Shown here piece by piece: positions 27,654 to 37,207 of a stretch of DNA of 64,000 nucleotides. Numbering within the stretch: position 1 is the first letter of the stretch; each line of letters begins with the position of its first letter. Under the pieces are notes generated by a model. That model did no database searches, was not told the DNA's origin, and was given only the letters and a program-made list of their open reading frames with translations. Origin of the DNA: Streptomyces sp. NBC_01217 (lineage in GTDB: Bacteria > Actinomycetota > Actinomycetes > Streptomycetales > Streptomycetaceae); contig NZ_CP108538.1 of the NCBI RefSeq assembly GCF_035994185.1, positions 4,131,501-4,195,500 of the forward strand. The letters are read 5' to 3'. The position numbers and the translations under genes were made by a program.

Positions 27654-28859
27654 CTAGAGGGCGCACGCCTGGCTGTCGACCTGCTGGTTGGCGGCGCGGC
27701 CGTTCGTGATGTCCTGGCGGATCTCGTCGGCCGTCAGCGCGTAGCCGGTGTCGGGGTCGTCGAGCGACTTCGCGAAGACGACTCCGTACACCTTGCCGTC
27801 GGGGGTCAGCAGCGGTCCGCCGGAGTTGCCCTGACGGACGGTCGCGAAGAGTGAGTACACGTCGCGGCGGACGGTGCCCCGGTGGTAGATGTCCGGCCCG
27901 CTGGCGTCGATACGGCCCCGGACACGCGCGGCCCGTACGTCGTACGAGCCGTTCTCCGGAAAGCCCGCGACGATGGCACTGTTCCCGGTGTCGGCGTCGT
28001 GATCGGTGTCGGTGAACTTCAGCGGCTTCGCGTCGAGGTCCGGTACGTCGAGTACGGCGATGTCGCGCCGCCAGTCGTAGAGGACGACCTTCGCGTCGTA
28101 CAGCCGGCCCTGGCCGCCGATCTGGACGGTCGGCTCGTCGACGCCGCCGACGACATGGGCGTTGGTCATCACCCGGCGGTCGGCGAAGACGAAGCCGGTG
28201 CCTTCGAGGACCTTGCCGCAGCTCGGGGCCGTACCGACGACCTTGACGATGGACTCCTTGGCGCGGGCGGCGACGGGGCTGCCGACCAGCGCCGGGTCCG
28301 GGGCCCGGACCTCGGTGATCGGCTCGTTGGCGAAGGGGCTGAAGACCTGCGGGAAGCCGTTCTGCGCCAGGACCGAGGAGAAGTCCGTGAACCAGGTGGA
28401 GGCCTGGTTGGGCATCACGCGGGAGATGCCGAGCAGGACCGATGAGCTGCGGACCTCCTTGCCCAGTGTCGGCAGTGAGGTGCCGGCCAGCGCGGAGCCG
28501 ATCAGCCAGGCGACCAGCAGCATCGCGACCACGTTGACCAGGGCGCCGCCGGTGGCGTCGAGGGCGCGCGCGGGCGACCACGTGATGTACCGGCGGAGCT
28601 TGTTCCCGAGATGCGTGGTGAAGGCCTGACCCACCGAGGCACAGACGATCACGATGACGACGGCGACGACGGCTGCCGTCGATGAGACCTCGGAGCCGTT
28701 CGTCAGCTGGTCCCACAGGATCGGCAGCAGATAGACGGCGACGAGACCGCCACCCAGGAACCCGATCACCGACAGGATGCCGACGACGAACCCCTGGCGA
28801 TAGCCGATGACCGCGAACCACACGGCGCCGGCCAGCAGCAGGATGTCCAGCACGTTCAC
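27654..28859 (-). CDS. MarP-family membrane serine protease
   Basis: 401-aa protein: four N-terminal transmembrane helices of the CvpA type (residues ~1-125), a linker, and a trypsin-like extracytoplasmic protease domain. The catalytic triad is intact: H235 in TNAHVV, D266 in RRDIAVLD, S346 in QGNSGGPL. A cysteine pair (about residues 214 and 399) may make the redox-sensitive disulfide described for mycobacterial MarP, which is needed for acid and oxidative stress resistance. GTG 28859 start. Followed on the same strand by nothing; the upstream Nudix gene runs in the same direction. Confidence 0.9.
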   Translation of the reverse strand: MNVLDILLLAGAVWFAVIGYRQGFVVGILSVIGFLGGGLVAVYLLPILWDQLTNGSEVSSTAAVVAVVIVIVCASVGQAFTTHLGNKLRRYITWSPARALDATGGALVNVVAMLLVAWLIGSALAGTSLPTLGKEVRSSSVLLGISRVMPNQASTWFTDFSSVLAQNGFPQVFSPFANEPITEVRAPDPALVGSPVAARAKESIVKVVGTAPSCGKVLEGTGFVFADRRVMTNAHVVGGVDEPTVQIGGQGRLYDAKVVLYDWRRDIAVLDVPDLDAKPLKFTDTDHDADTGNSAIVAGFPENGSYDVRAARVRGRIDASGPDIYHRGTVRRDVYSLFATVRQGNSGGPLLTPDGKVYGVVFAKSLDDPDTGYALTADEIRQDITNGRAANQQVDSQACAL

Positions 28860-28948
28860 CGTCTATAGCCTCGCAGATTCGTCACCGGGCCCGTTCTTTT
28901 CGGCTGGGTCCGGACAGGGCCGGACAGCACAGCACGGGAGTCAGACTG

Positions 28949-29704
28949 TCATGCACGCCAGTCGAGCGGCACCTGCTTGGCGGTGTCCCACGGACGCTCC
29001 CAGCCCGCGAAGTGCAGAATCCGGTCGATCACTCCGGCGGTGAAACCCCAGACCAGGGCGGATTCGACCAGAAATGCCGGACCCCGGTGGCCGCTGGGGT
29101 GGACCGTGGTCGCCCGGTTGGCCGGGTCCGTGAGATCCGCCACGGGAACGGTGAAGACCCGGGCCGTCTCACCCGGATCAACCACGCCGACCGGGCTCGG
29201 CGACCGCCACCAGCCGAGGACCGGCGTCACGACGAAGCCGCTGACGGGGATGTAGAGCCGGGGCAGCACACCGAAGAGCTGTACCCCGCGCGGATCCAGG
29301 CCGGTCTCCTCCTGGGCCTCCCGCAGAGCGGCCCTGAGCGGCCCTGTCGTGGCCTGGTCGCCGTCCTCCGGGTCCAGGGCGCCACCGGGGAACGAGGGCT
29401 GCCCAGCATGGGAACGCAGGTTTCCGGATCGCTCCATGAGGAGCAGCTCGGGGCCGCGCTCGCCGTCCCCGAACAGGATGAGCACCGCGGACTGCCGCCC
29501 GGCGCCGCTCTCGGGCGGCAGGAAGCGGCTGAGCTGGTCCGGCTCGATGGTCCGCGCGGCCCGGGCGACCGGGGCGAGCCAGTCGGGCAGGCCCTCGGCC
29601 GTGACGGTGATGGCGGCGTCGTGACCTGCGCCCGCCGCGCCCACTCCGGTCGCGCTCTGCCCGTACGTATCGTGCCGCTGCGTGCTCTGTTCGTGCGTCT
29701 TCAT
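28949..29704 (-). CDS. Nudix hydrolase, CoA-pyrophosphatase type
   Basis: 251-aa Nudix protein. The signature GX5EX7REUXEEXGU is seen as GGALDPEDGDQATTGPLRAALREAQEETGL, with the metal-binding REAQEETG core intact. The upstream LLLMERSGNLRSHAGQPSFPGGALD segment matches the NuCoA motif of CoA pyrophosphatases, so CoA or its derivatives is the likely substrate. ATG 29704 after GAGGGGTGCC is chosen; the long ORF upstream overlaps nth and is rejected. Next to nth and marP in the conserved actinobacterial order. Confidence 0.9.
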   Translation of the reverse strand: MKTHEQSTQRHDTYGQSATGVGAAGAGHDAAITVTAEGLPDWLAPVARAARTIEPDQLSRFLPPESGAGRQSAVLILFGDGERGPELLLMERSGNLRSHAGQPSFPGGALDPEDGDQATTGPLRAALREAQEETGLDPRGVQLFGVLPRLYIPVSGFVVTPVLGWWRSPSPVGVVDPGETARVFTVPVADLTDPANRATTVHPSGHRGPAFLVESALVWGFTAGVIDRILHFAGWERPWDTAKQVPLDWRA

Positions 29705-29766
29705 AGGCACCCCTCGTCTTTCAACGCCTGTCGTCACGCATTTCGTTCCGGAGCGAGCGCCGTACG

Positions 29767-30732
29767 TCAGCCGGCCCCCAGGGGCGGCGCGGGCTTGCCC
29801 GGGTAGTCCGCCGGCGGGCTCAGCCGCTGACCGGGCTGACCGCCCATCTCGTACTTCAGCAGCTTCCTGGCCTTCTCCGGGTCGGTCTCGCCCTCCCCGT
29901 ACGCCGGGCAGAGCGGGGCGATCGGACACGCGCCGCAGGCGGGCTTGCGGGCATGGCAGATACGGCGGCCGTGGAAGACGACGCGGTGCGAGAGCATCGT
30001 CCACTCGCTCTTGGGGAAGATCGCGGCGATCTCGGCCTCGACCTTCTCCGGATCCTCCTGCTCCGTCCACTTCCAGCGCCGGACGAGGCGCCCGAAGTGG
30101 GTGTCGACGGTGATGCCGGGTACGCCGAAGGCATTCCCGAGGACGACATTGGCGGTCTTGCGGCCGACCCCCGGGAGCGTGACGAGATCGGCGAGGCGGC
30201 CCGGCACCTCGCCGCCGAATCTGTCCCTGAGCGCCACGGAGAGGCCTATCAGCGACTTGGTCTTGGCCCGGAAGAAGCCGGTCGGCCGAATGAGCTCTTC
30301 CATTTCCTCCGGGACGGCCGCGGCCATGTCCTCGGGGGTGGGGTAGGCGGCGAAGAGGGCGGGGGTGGTCTGGTTGACCCTCAGATCGGTGGTCTGAGCG
30401 GAGAGGACCGTGGCGACGAGAAGCTCGAAGGGGTTACGGAAGTCCAGCTCGGGGTGGGCGTACGGATAGAGCTCGGCCAGCTCACGATTGATCCTGCGGG
30501 CACGGCGGACCATCGCCAGATGCGATTCCGGCTTCGCACCGGGCCGCTTTGCTCCGGACTTCGCACCGGCCCCTGCCCCGGCCGTGGCTCCGGCCTTCGG
30601 GGCCTGCTCGCCCGCAGGGCGTTTTGTCGCTTTTCTCGGGCGGCTCGCAGCCTGTTCGCCCACAGCGGAATCACGGCCTTCCGACACCCCATCAGCCCCC
30701 TTGGCCTGCGCTCTCACCGGCGATTTGGACAC
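29767..30732 (-). CDS. nth: Endonuclease III
   Basis: 321-aa base-excision-repair glycosylase/AP lyase for oxidised pyrimidines. The helix-hairpin-helix [11 protein letters not shown] carries the catalytic Lys 192 and Asp 210 lies in ITVDTHFGR. The 4Fe-4S loop C259-X6-C266-X2-C269-X5-C275 is complete. An Ala/Lys/Gly-rich ~70-residue N-terminal extension precedes the catalytic domain; such extensions are common in actinobacteria. GTG 30732 is taken as start; an internal start near MVRRARR (residue 74) would give the size typical of E. coli Nth. Divergent from crp, with 184 bp between. Confidence 0.93.
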   Translation of the reverse strand: MSKSPVRAQAKGADGVSEGRDSAVGEQAASRPRKATKRPAGEQAPKAGATAGAGAGAKSGAKRPGAKPESHLAMVRRARRINRELAELYPYAHPELDFRNPFELLVATVLSAQTTDLRVNQTTPALFAAYPTPEDMAAAVPEEMEELIRPTGFFRAKTKSLIGLSVALRDRFGGEVPGRLADLVTLPGVGRKTANVVLGNAFGVPGITVDTHFGRLVRRWKWTEQEDPEKVEAEIAAIFPKSEWTMLSHRVVFHGRRICHARKPACGACPIAPLCPAYGEGETDPEKARKLLKYEMGGQPGQRLSPPADYPGKPAPPLGAG

Positions 30733-30916
30733 CCGGCCAGCCTAGAGCCACGCACTGACATCCGCCCCGGTCACCGCGTATCCACCCCCAATCGGCCCCC
30801 TGCCTCACGGTTCGGCACGCCCGTGCGTCAAACTGGTTTGTGATTGATCGCACTGTTTTACCGTCCGGCATGATGGGGACCACGGTTCCCTGAACAGGCC
30901 GACAAGGAGAGAACTC

Positions 30917-31591
30917 GTGGACGACGTTCTGCGGCGCGCCCCGCTTTTCGCGGCGCTCGATGATGAGCAGGCCGCGGAGCTCCGCGCCTCGATGAGTGAG
31001 GTGACCCTCGCGCGCGGCGACGCGCTCTTCCACGAGGGCGACCCGGGCGACCGCCTCTATGTGGTCACCGAGGGCAAGGTGAAGCTTCACCGCACCTCCC
31101 CCGACGGGCGCGAGAACATGCTGGCCGTCCTCGGCCCCGGCGAGCTGATCGGTGAGCTGTCGCTCTTCGACCCGGGCCCGCGCACCGCCACCGCGACCGC
31201 GCTGACCGAGGTCAAGCTCCTCGGCCTCGGCCACGGCGACCTCCAGCCCTGGCTGAACGCCCGCCCCGAGGTGGCCACGGCCCTGCTGCGCGCTGTCGCC
31301 CGCCGACTGCGCAAGACCAACGACCAGATGTCGGACCTGGTCTTCTCGGACGTACCGGGCCGTGTCGCCCGCGCCCTCCTCGACCTGTCGCGCCGCTTCG
31401 GCGTCCAGTCCGAGGAAGGCATCCATGTCGTCCACGACCTGACCCAGGAAGAGCTGGCCCAGCTGGTCGGCGCCTCCCGCGAGACGGTCAACAAGGCACT
31501 CGCCGACTTCGCCGGACGCGGCTGGCTGCGCCTGGAGGCGCGCGCCGTGATCCTGCTGGACGTGGAGCGCCTGGCGAAGCGGTCCCGCTAG
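30917..31591 (+). CDS. crp: cAMP receptor protein Crp
   Basis: 224-aa Crp/Fnr-family regulator, the Streptomyces Crp that controls germination and secondary metabolism. The cNMP-binding domain (~10-125) contains GELIGELSLFDPGPRTATA, the phosphate-binding cassette with Glu and Arg that contact cAMP. The dimerisation helix follows, and a winged helix-turn-helix (TQEELAQLVGASRETVNKALADF, ~165-190) recognises DNA. GTG 30917 is preceded by AAGGAGAGAA. Monocistronic with its own terminator. Confidence 0.95.
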   Translation: MDDVLRRAPLFAALDDEQAAELRASMSEVTLARGDALFHEGDPGDRLYVVTEGKVKLHRTSPDGRENMLAVLGPGELIGELSLFDPGPRTATATALTEVKLLGLGHGDLQPWLNARPEVATALLRAVARRLRKTNDQMSDLVFSDVPGRVARALLDLSRRFGVQSEEGIHVVHDLTQEELAQLVGASRETVNKALADFAGRGWLRLEARAVILLDVERLAKRSR

Positions 31592-31630
31592 CCGCCCCGC
31601 CGACGACCGGACGCTCTCTCACGTACGCAA

Positions 31631-31656
31631 AAGGCCCCGCCGCACGGCGGGGCCTT
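31631..31656 (+). terminator. crp terminator
   Basis: Eleven- to twelve-base perfect GC-rich stem (31631-31642, 31645-31656) flanked by AAAA on the 5' side and CTT on the 3' side, 40 bp after the crp stop. It could terminate both crp and the convergent metallo-hydrolase gene. Confidence 0.8.
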
Positions 31657-31717
31657 GCGCGTGCCGTACGAGCGCCCTGCGCATGGCCCTGCGCCTGCCT
31701 TGCGCCGCCCATGCGTC

Positions 31718-32548
31718 CTAGATCAGCCCGTGCTCGCGCAGGTACTCCAGCTGCGCAAGTACGGAGAGCTCCGCCGCGGGCCACAGGGACCGGTCCACGT
31801 CCGCGTACACCTGCGCCACCACCTCCGATGCCCTCCGGTGCCCGGCCTCGACCGCCGTCTCCACCTGGGCCAGCCGGTGCGCGCGGTGCGCGAGGTAGAA
31901 CTCCACCGCCCCCTGCGCGTCCTCCAGCACCGGACCGTGCCCCGGCAGCACCGTGTGCACGCCGTCGTCGACGGTCAGCGAGCGCAGCCTCCGCAGCGAG
32001 TCGAGGTAGTCGCCGAGCCGCCCGTCCGGATGCGCGACGACCGTGGTGCCGCGCCCGAGGATCGTGTCCCCCGTCAGCACCGCCCGGTCCGCGGGCAGAT
32101 GGAAGGAGAGCGAGTCCGCGGTGTGGCCCGGGGTCGGCACGACGTGCAGCTCCAGCCCTCCAGCGGTGATCACATCGCCCGTGGTCAGGCCCTCGTCGCC
32201 GAGGCGCAGCGCCGGGTCCAGGGCGCGCACCTTCGTACGGGTCAGCTCGGCGAAGCGTGCCGCGCCCTCCGCGTGGTCCGGGTGCCCGTGGGTGAGCAGG
32301 GTGAGCGCGATCCGGCGGCCCGCGCGCTCGGCGGTGTCGATGACGGCCCGCAGATGTATGTCGTCCAGCGGGCCCGGGTCGATCACGACCGCGAGATCGG
32401 AATCGGGTTCGGCGACGATCCAGGTGTTGGTGCCGTCCAGCGTCATCGCCGAGGCGTTGGGGGCGAGGACGTTGACGGTACGGGTGGTGGCGGGGCCGGA
32501 CAGCACCCCGCCGCGTGGCTGTCCGGGCAGCGCGGCCGCATCGCTCAT
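31718..32548 (-). CDS. MBL-fold metallo-hydrolase
   Basis: 276-aa metallo-beta-lactamase-fold hydrolase. The zinc-binding motif THGHPDHAEG (H87, H89, D91, H92) is intact. Downstream are PTPGHTADS (third-site His) and the bridging Asp in LTGDTILG. The C-terminal helical part matches the LACTB2-like/winged subgroup, whose members can be thioesterases or endoribonucleases. ATG 32548 overlaps the stop of the upstream Nudix gene (ATGA), so the two are co-translated. Substrate not predictable. Confidence 0.88.
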   Translation of the reverse strand: MSDAAALPGQPRGGVLSGPATTRTVNVLAPNASAMTLDGTNTWIVAEPDSDLAVVIDPGPLDDIHLRAVIDTAERAGRRIALTLLTHGHPDHAEGAARFAELTRTKVRALDPALRLGDEGLTTGDVITAGGLELHVVPTPGHTADSLSFHLPADRAVLTGDTILGRGTTVVAHPDGRLGDYLDSLRRLRSLTVDDGVHTVLPGHGPVLEDAQGAVEFYLAHRAHRLAQVETAVEAGHRRASEVVAQVYADVDRSLWPAAELSVLAQLEYLREHGLI

Positions 32549-33498
32549 CCGGCTTCACCTCCCGCACCACGGGCATCACCGACGCCACGGACATCACCGG
32601 AACCACCAGATCCGCCCGGCTCGCCCGGCCCGCTCGGGATGTGCTTGGTGAACTCGTCGTGTCCCGGCCAGCTCAGCACCAACTCGTCACCCTCCAGCCG
32701 CGCCTGTGCCAGTACGGGGGTGAGGTCCTGGGCATCCGCCGCCTTCAGGGCCTCGGCAGCTGTCCCGTACGGCCTGAGCGCCCGCAGCGTCGACACGGTC
32801 GGCGGCATCATCAGCAGCTCGCCCCTGTCGTACCCGTCGGCGGCCTCGCCGGGCCCGATCCACACCGTGCGGTCGGCCTCCGTGGAGGCATTGCGGGTGC
32901 GCTGGCCCTCGGGGAGCGCGGCGACGAAGAACCAGGTGTCGTAGCGGCGCGGTTCGAACTCGGGGGTGATCCAGCGTGCCCAGGCGCCCAGCAGGTCGGA
33001 GCGCAGCACCAGACCGCGCCGGTCCAGGAATTCCGCGAAGGACAGCTCGCGGGCGACCAGTGCCTCGCGGTCGGCCTCCCAGTCGGAGCCGGTGGTGTCG
33101 CTGACGACCGTGTCGGCGGTCGGGCCCGCGAGGAGGACGCCCGCCTCCTCGTACGTCTCACGGACCGCCGCGCAGACGATGGCCTGCGCCTCGGCCGACG
33201 TACCGACACCGAGCCGCTCGGCCCAGCTCTCCAGCGCGGGTCCGGCCCAGCCGACGAGCCGGTCGTCGTCGCGCGGATCGACCCCGCCACCCGGATAGGC
33301 GTACGCCCCGCCGGCAAAGGCCATGGAGGCGCGGCGGCGCAGCATGTGGACGGCGGGACCGCCCTCGGTGTCAGCGGCAGGGTCCCGGAGCAGCATCACG
33401 GTGGCGGCCCGCTTCGGGGTCACGGCCGTCAGCTCGCCTGCGGCGAGTGCCCGGATCCGGTCGGGCCATTCCGGTGGGTACCACTGACCATTGGACAT
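32545..33498 (-). CDS. Nudix hydrolase
   Basis: 317-aa Nudix-superfamily protein. The conserved REtyEEaG core is visible in AAVRETYEEAGVLL, but the Gly loop (FPGG-type AYPGGGVDP) lies about 45 residues earlier, an insertion characteristic of the Nudt19/RppH-like long-loop subgroup. A Trp/Pro-rich N terminus (NGQWYPPEWPDR) and a Gly/Ser-rich C-terminal tail flank the domain. It is upstream of, and overlapping, the metallo-hydrolase. Human NUDT19 hydrolyses CoA species; the substrate here is unknown. Confidence 0.85.
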   Translation of the reverse strand: MSNGQWYPPEWPDRIRALAAGELTAVTPKRAATVMLLRDPAADTEGGPAVHMLRRRASMAFAGGAYAYPGGGVDPRDDDRLVGWAGPALESWAERLGVGTSAEAQAIVCAAVRETYEEAGVLLAGPTADTVVSDTTGSDWEADREALVARELSFAEFLDRRGLVLRSDLLGAWARWITPEFEPRRYDTWFFVAALPEGQRTRNASTEADRTVWIGPGEAADGYDRGELLMMPPTVSTLRALRPYGTAAEALKAADAQDLTPVLAQARLEGDELVLSWPGHDEFTKHIPSGPGEPGGSGGSGDVRGVGDARGAGGEAG

Positions 33499-33651
33499 GG
33501 CCGGAGGCTATCCGGAACCGCGACGATGTTCGAGAGCCACGTTGATCCGTACATGCCCCGTACACACATGATCCCGCCCGGTCATCACGACCGGACGGGA
33601 TCGAAGAACAAGAGCAGGAGAACGAACAGCGGACGGCACCGGAGCTACGGC

Positions 33652-34122
33652 TCAGGCCCCCACCAGCTCGACCTGGACCTCGACCTCCACTGGTGCGTCC
33701 AGCGGCAGCACCGCGACGCCCACCGCGCTGCGCGCGTGCACGCCCTTGTCACCGAGGACCGCGCCCAGCAGCTCGCTGGCGCCGTTGATCACGGCGGGCT
33801 GCCCGGTGAAGTCGGACGCCGAGGCGACGAAGCCCACGACCTTCACGACGCGCGCGATGCGGTCCAGGTCGCCCGCGACGGACTTCACGGCGGCCAGCGC
33901 GTTGAGCGCGCAGGTCTTCGCCAGATCCTTGGCCTCGTCGGGCGTCACCTCCGCGCCGACCTTGCCGGTGACCGCGAGCTTGCCGTCCACCATCGGCAGC
34001 TGACCGGAGGTGTACACGTACACCCCCGACTGCACGGCCGGCTGGTACGAGGCCAGCGGCGGGACGACGTCCGGCAGCGTCAGCCCGAGCTCGGCGAGCT
34101 TCGCCTCGACCGCGCCCGCCAC
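33652..34122 (-). CDS. RidA-family enamine/imine deaminase
   Basis: 156-aa YjgF/YER057c/UK114-family protein, predicted to form a trimer and hydrolyse reactive enamines/imines from PLP enzymes. The family core is visible (VYTSGQLPMVDGKL, CALNALAAVKSVAGDLDRIARVVKVVGFVAS), with the C-terminal RSAVGVAVLPLDAPVEVE strand carrying the conserved Arg. The GTG at 34122 shares its G with the last base of the DUF4177 TAG stop. Likely co-transcribed with the small DUF4177 gene just upstream. Confidence 0.9.
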   Translation of the reverse strand: MAGAVEAKLAELGLTLPDVVPPLASYQPAVQSGVYVYTSGQLPMVDGKLAVTGKVGAEVTPDEAKDLAKTCALNALAAVKSVAGDLDRIARVVKVVGFVASASDFTGQPAVINGASELLGAVLGDKGVHARSAVGVAVLPLDAPVEVEVQVELVGA

Positions 34123-34280
34123 TACGCCTTCTCCCGCTTCAGGTAGGCCACGAGCTGCTCGGGGTTGTTCGGGCCGGGAACGACCTGGACCAGCTCCCAG
34201 CCGTCCTCGCCCCAGGTGTCCAGAATCTGCTTGGTCGCGTGCACGAGAAGGGGCACGGTCGCGTATTCCCACTTGGTCAT
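34122..34280 (-). CDS. DUF4177 small protein
   Basis: 52-aa protein of the DUF4177 family (MTKWEYATVPLLVHATKQILDTWGEDGWELV...). It forms a compact alpha/beta fold with a conserved WEY start and a DGWELV motif. Function unknown. ATG 34280 is chosen over a longer upstream frame. It directly precedes ridA and is divergent from the ArsA-like gene (72 bp apart). Conserved gene pair in Streptomyces. Confidence 0.88.
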   Translation of the reverse strand: MTKWEYATVPLLVHATKQILDTWGEDGWELVQVVPGPNNPEQLVAYLKREKA

Positions 34281-34351
34281 GGCCCGACTGTAATGCCTGG
34301 CACGCACAGCCTCGTGCGTAGCCCGCGGCCCGACTGGTTAGGCTCGAATAC

Positions 34352-35350
34352 GTGAGCAGGTTCCAGGTCGTCAGCGGCAAGGGCGGTACCGGTAAGACCA
34401 CGGTCGCCGCCGCCCTCGCGCTCGCCCTCGCGACCGAGGGCAGGCGCACCCTCCTCGTGGAGGTCGAGGGCAGGCAGGGCATCGCCCAGCTCTTCGAGAC
34501 GGAGTCGCTTCCGTACGAGGAGCGCAAGATCGCCGTCGCGCCCGGCGGCGGCGAGGTGTACGCCCTCGCGATCGACGCCGAACGCGCCCTTCTCGACTAC
34601 CTCCAGATGTTCTACAAGCTCGGCAGCGCGGGCCGGGCGCTCAAGAAGCTCGGCGCGATCGACTTCGCCACCACGATCGCGCCCGGTGTACGGGACGTGC
34701 TGCTGACCGGCAAGGCCTGCGAAGCCGTACGCCGCAAGGACAAGCAGAACCGGTACGTCTACGACTACGTGATCATGGACGCGCCGCCCACCGGGCGCAT
34801 CACCCGCTTCCTCAATGTGAACGACGAGGTGGCGGGGCTGGCCCGGATCGGCCCGATACACAATCAGGCGCAGGCCGTGATGCGGGTGCTGAAGTCCCCC
34901 GAGACGGCGGTCCATCTGGTGACGCTGCTGGAGGAGATGCCGGTCCAGGAGACCGCGGACGGCATCGCCGAGCTGCGGGCCGCCGAACTACCGGTGGGCC
35001 GCGTCATCGTGAACATGGTGCGACCGCATCTGCTGGACGAGGACGCGCTGCGCACCGCCGCGGGCGGCCGCCGCAAGGAGATCGCCAAGGCGCTGACCCG
35101 TGCGGGCGTGACCGGTTCCGCGGGGCTCGTACGCCCGCTGGTCGAGCAGGCCGCCGAGCACGCCCAGCGGGTCGAGCTGGAGCGCGAGCAGCGTGCGGTG
35201 CTCGCGGGCCTGGACCTGCCGGGGTACGAACTCCCGCTGATCAGCGAGGGCATGGACCCGGCAGGCCTCTACGACCTGGCGACCGAGCTCCGCAAGCAGG
35301 GCGTGGGTGACGGGGCGGGCGAAGGGGCGGGACAAGGGGTGGGTACATGA
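34352..35350 (+). CDS. ArsA/GET3-like ATPase, first of pair
   Basis: 332-aa ArsA-family P-loop ATPase. The deviant Walker A GKGGTGKTT is at residues 9-17, LLVEVEGRQGIAQLF is switch I-like and DYVIMDAPPTGRI is switch II. Actinobacterial pairs of these proteins resemble eukaryotic GET3 more than arsenite pumps; no arsB-type gene is adjacent, so the usual 'ion-transporting ATPase' label is doubtful. GTG 34352. Its stop overlaps the next start (ATGA). The pair sits immediately before wblA in Streptomyces. Confidence 0.88.
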   Translation: MSRFQVVSGKGGTGKTTVAAALALALATEGRRTLLVEVEGRQGIAQLFETESLPYEERKIAVAPGGGEVYALAIDAERALLDYLQMFYKLGSAGRALKKLGAIDFATTIAPGVRDVLLTGKACEAVRRKDKQNRYVYDYVIMDAPPTGRITRFLNVNDEVAGLARIGPIHNQAQAVMRVLKSPETAVHLVTLLEEMPVQETADGIAELRAAELPVGRVIVNMVRPHLLDEDALRTAAGGRRKEIAKALTRAGVTGSAGLVRPLVEQAAEHAQRVELEREQRAVLAGLDLPGYELPLISEGMDPAGLYDLATELRKQGVGDGAGEGAGQGVGT

Positions 35351-36843
35351 CACAGGGCACGACCGCGACCACGGCCGCGGACACGGACACGGACGCGGAT
35401 ACCGACTCAGGCAGAGACGTCGGCAGAGACGCGGCCCCGGACAGAACCGAGGCCCCTGCCACCGCCCCCGCGCTGGACACCGACGCGCTGCTCGACGACC
35501 CCGGCATCCGGATCATCGTGTGCTGCGGATCGGGCGGGGTCGGCAAGACCACGACCGCCGCGGCGCTGGGCGTACGGGCCGCCGAGCGCGGCCGTAAGGT
35601 CGTCGTCCTCACCATCGACCCGGCCCGCAGGCTCGCCCAGTCCATGGGCATCGACTCGCTGGACAACATCCCGCGCCGGGTGCCCGGCATCGAGAGCGAG
35701 GGCGCCGGGGAACTGCACGCCATGATGCTCGACATGAAGCGGACCTTCGACGAGATCGTCGAGGCGCACGCGGACGGCGAGCGGGCGCGCGCGATCCTGG
35801 AGAACCCCTTCTACCAGTCCCTGTCGGCCGGTTTCGCGGGCACGCAGGAGTACATGGCGATGGAGAAGCTCGGCCAGCTGCGGGCGCGCAACGAGTGGGA
35901 CCTGATCATCGTCGACACCCCGCCGTCACGCTCCGCGCTGGACTTCCTGGACGCCCCGAAGCGTCTCGGTTCGTTCCTGGACGGAAAATTCATCAAGCTG
36001 CTGATGGCCCCGGCGAAGATGGGCGGCCGGGCCGGAATGAAGTTCCTCAACGTGGGCATGTCGATGATGACCGGCACCCTCGGCAAGCTGCTCGGCGGCC
36101 AGTTCCTGCGCGACGTGCAGACCTTCGTGGCGGCGATGGACACCATGTTCGGCGGCTTCCGCACCCGGGCGGATGCCACGTACAAACTGCTTCAGGCACC
36201 CGGTACGGCGTTCCTCGTCGTCGCGACACCGGAGCGGGACGCGCTGCGCGAGGCGGCGTACTTCGTGGAACGGCTGGCCGCGGAGGAGATGCCGCTGGCC
36301 GGACTGGTGCTCAACCGTGTCCATGGCAGCGACGCCGCCCGGCTCTCAGCCGAGCGCGCACTGGCGGCCGCAGAAAATCTTGACGGGGTCGGCATTGTGG
36401 ATCAGACGGCCGGGAAGGCTGGACTTCGTGACCCGGCCGACTGGTCGGTCGCCGCTCCCGAAGCCGTCACTCCCGATCGTTCCTCTCCCAAACCCGATCC
36501 CGATCCTTCCGAGCGGGCTCCCAAGATCCGCGAGACCCCCAAAACCCGCAAGACTCCCGAGGCCTCCGAGCAGATTCCCGAAGCCGCAGCCGAACCCAGG
36601 ACCGCGATCGCGACCGAGGCCGTCTCCGTCGAGCAGCTGACCGCGGGTCTGTTGCGGCTGCATGCGGAACGGATGCAGGTAGTCGCACGCGAACAGCGCA
36701 CACGCGACCGCTTCACCGCGCTGCACCCGGAGGTGGCCATGACCCACGTGGCCGCCCTGCCCGGTGACGTACACGACCTCGCAGGGCTTCGGGCCATCGG
36801 GGACCGGCTCGCGACCGGTTCTGTCCCGGCCGGAGCTGCGTAG
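35347..36843 (+). CDS. ArsA/GET3-like ATPase, second of pair
   Basis: 498-aa ArsA-family ATPase. A Thr/Asp-rich leader (residues 1-45) precedes the P-loop GSGGVGKTT and VLTIDPARRLAQ (switch I). DLIIVDTPPSRSALDFL is switch II, and a Met-rich segment (KMGGRAGMKFLNVGMSMM) could bind hydrophobic helices, as in GET3/TRC40. A Pro/Lys/Glu-rich insert (~375-420) is unusual and looks disordered. Translationally coupled to the preceding paralogue, so a heterodimer is likely. It converges on wblA, with 13 bp between stops. Confidence 0.88.
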   Translation: MTQGTTATTAADTDTDADTDSGRDVGRDAAPDRTEAPATAPALDTDALLDDPGIRIIVCCGSGGVGKTTTAAALGVRAAERGRKVVVLTIDPARRLAQSMGIDSLDNIPRRVPGIESEGAGELHAMMLDMKRTFDEIVEAHADGERARAILENPFYQSLSAGFAGTQEYMAMEKLGQLRARNEWDLIIVDTPPSRSALDFLDAPKRLGSFLDGKFIKLLMAPAKMGGRAGMKFLNVGMSMMTGTLGKLLGGQFLRDVQTFVAAMDTMFGGFRTRADATYKLLQAPGTAFLVVATPERDALREAAYFVERLAAEEMPLAGLVLNRVHGSDAARLSAERALAAAENLDGVGIVDQTAGKAGLRDPADWSVAAPEAVTPDRSSPKPDPDPSERAPKIRETPKTRKTPEASEQIPEAAAEPRTAIATEAVSVEQLTAGLLRLHAERMQVVAREQRTRDRFTALHPEVAMTHVAALPGDVHDLAGLRAIGDRLATGSVPAGAA

Positions 36844-36856
36844 CCGCCCGTGCGGC

Positions 36857-37207
36857 CTATCCCACCGCGGCGTACCTCTCGTGCAGTTCGTCGTCATCCA
36901 GTCCGATCGCCACGGGCAGGATGCCCGTGGACTGCTCGTACTCGCTGCGCGCGGTCTCCAGCAGCCGGCGCCAGGACGTCACGGTGGGCCGCCTGCGCAG
37001 CAGTGCGCGGCGCTCCCGCTCGGTCATTCCGCCCCACACGCCGAACTCGACGCGATTGTCCAGCGCGTCGGCCAGGCACTCGGTCCGCACCGGGCATCCG
37101 GTGCACACCGCCTTGGCCCTGTTCTGCGCTGCCCCTTGTACGAACAGTTCATCTGGATCGGTAGTGCGGCAGGCTGCCTGCGCACTCCAGTCGGTTACCC
37201 AGCCCAT
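36857..37207 (-). CDS. wblA: WhiB-like regulator WblA
   Basis: 116-aa WhiB-family iron-sulfur protein that represses antibiotic production and promotes sporulation in Streptomyces. The 4Fe-4S ligands are C13, C35, C38 and C44 (CTGCPVRTEC), followed by the GVWGG turn and a basic RERRALLRRRP DNA-contact segment. ATG 37207 (MGWVTDWSAQ) matches the start I remember in S. coelicolor; an ATG at 37264 would add 19 residues without conservation. The upstream 386 bp is long for a small gene, consistent with complex regulation. Confidence 0.94.
   Translation of the reverse strand: MGWVTDWSAQAACRTTDPDELFVQGAAQNRAKAVCTGCPVRTECLADALDNRVEFGVWGGMTERERRALLRRRPTVTSWRRLLETARSEYEQSTGILPVAIGLDDDELHERYAAVG

Noticed and set aside
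34352..36843. ArsA pair as an arsenite efflux system
   Set aside because: No arsB, arsR or arsC next to it; sequence features suit GET3-like roles better.
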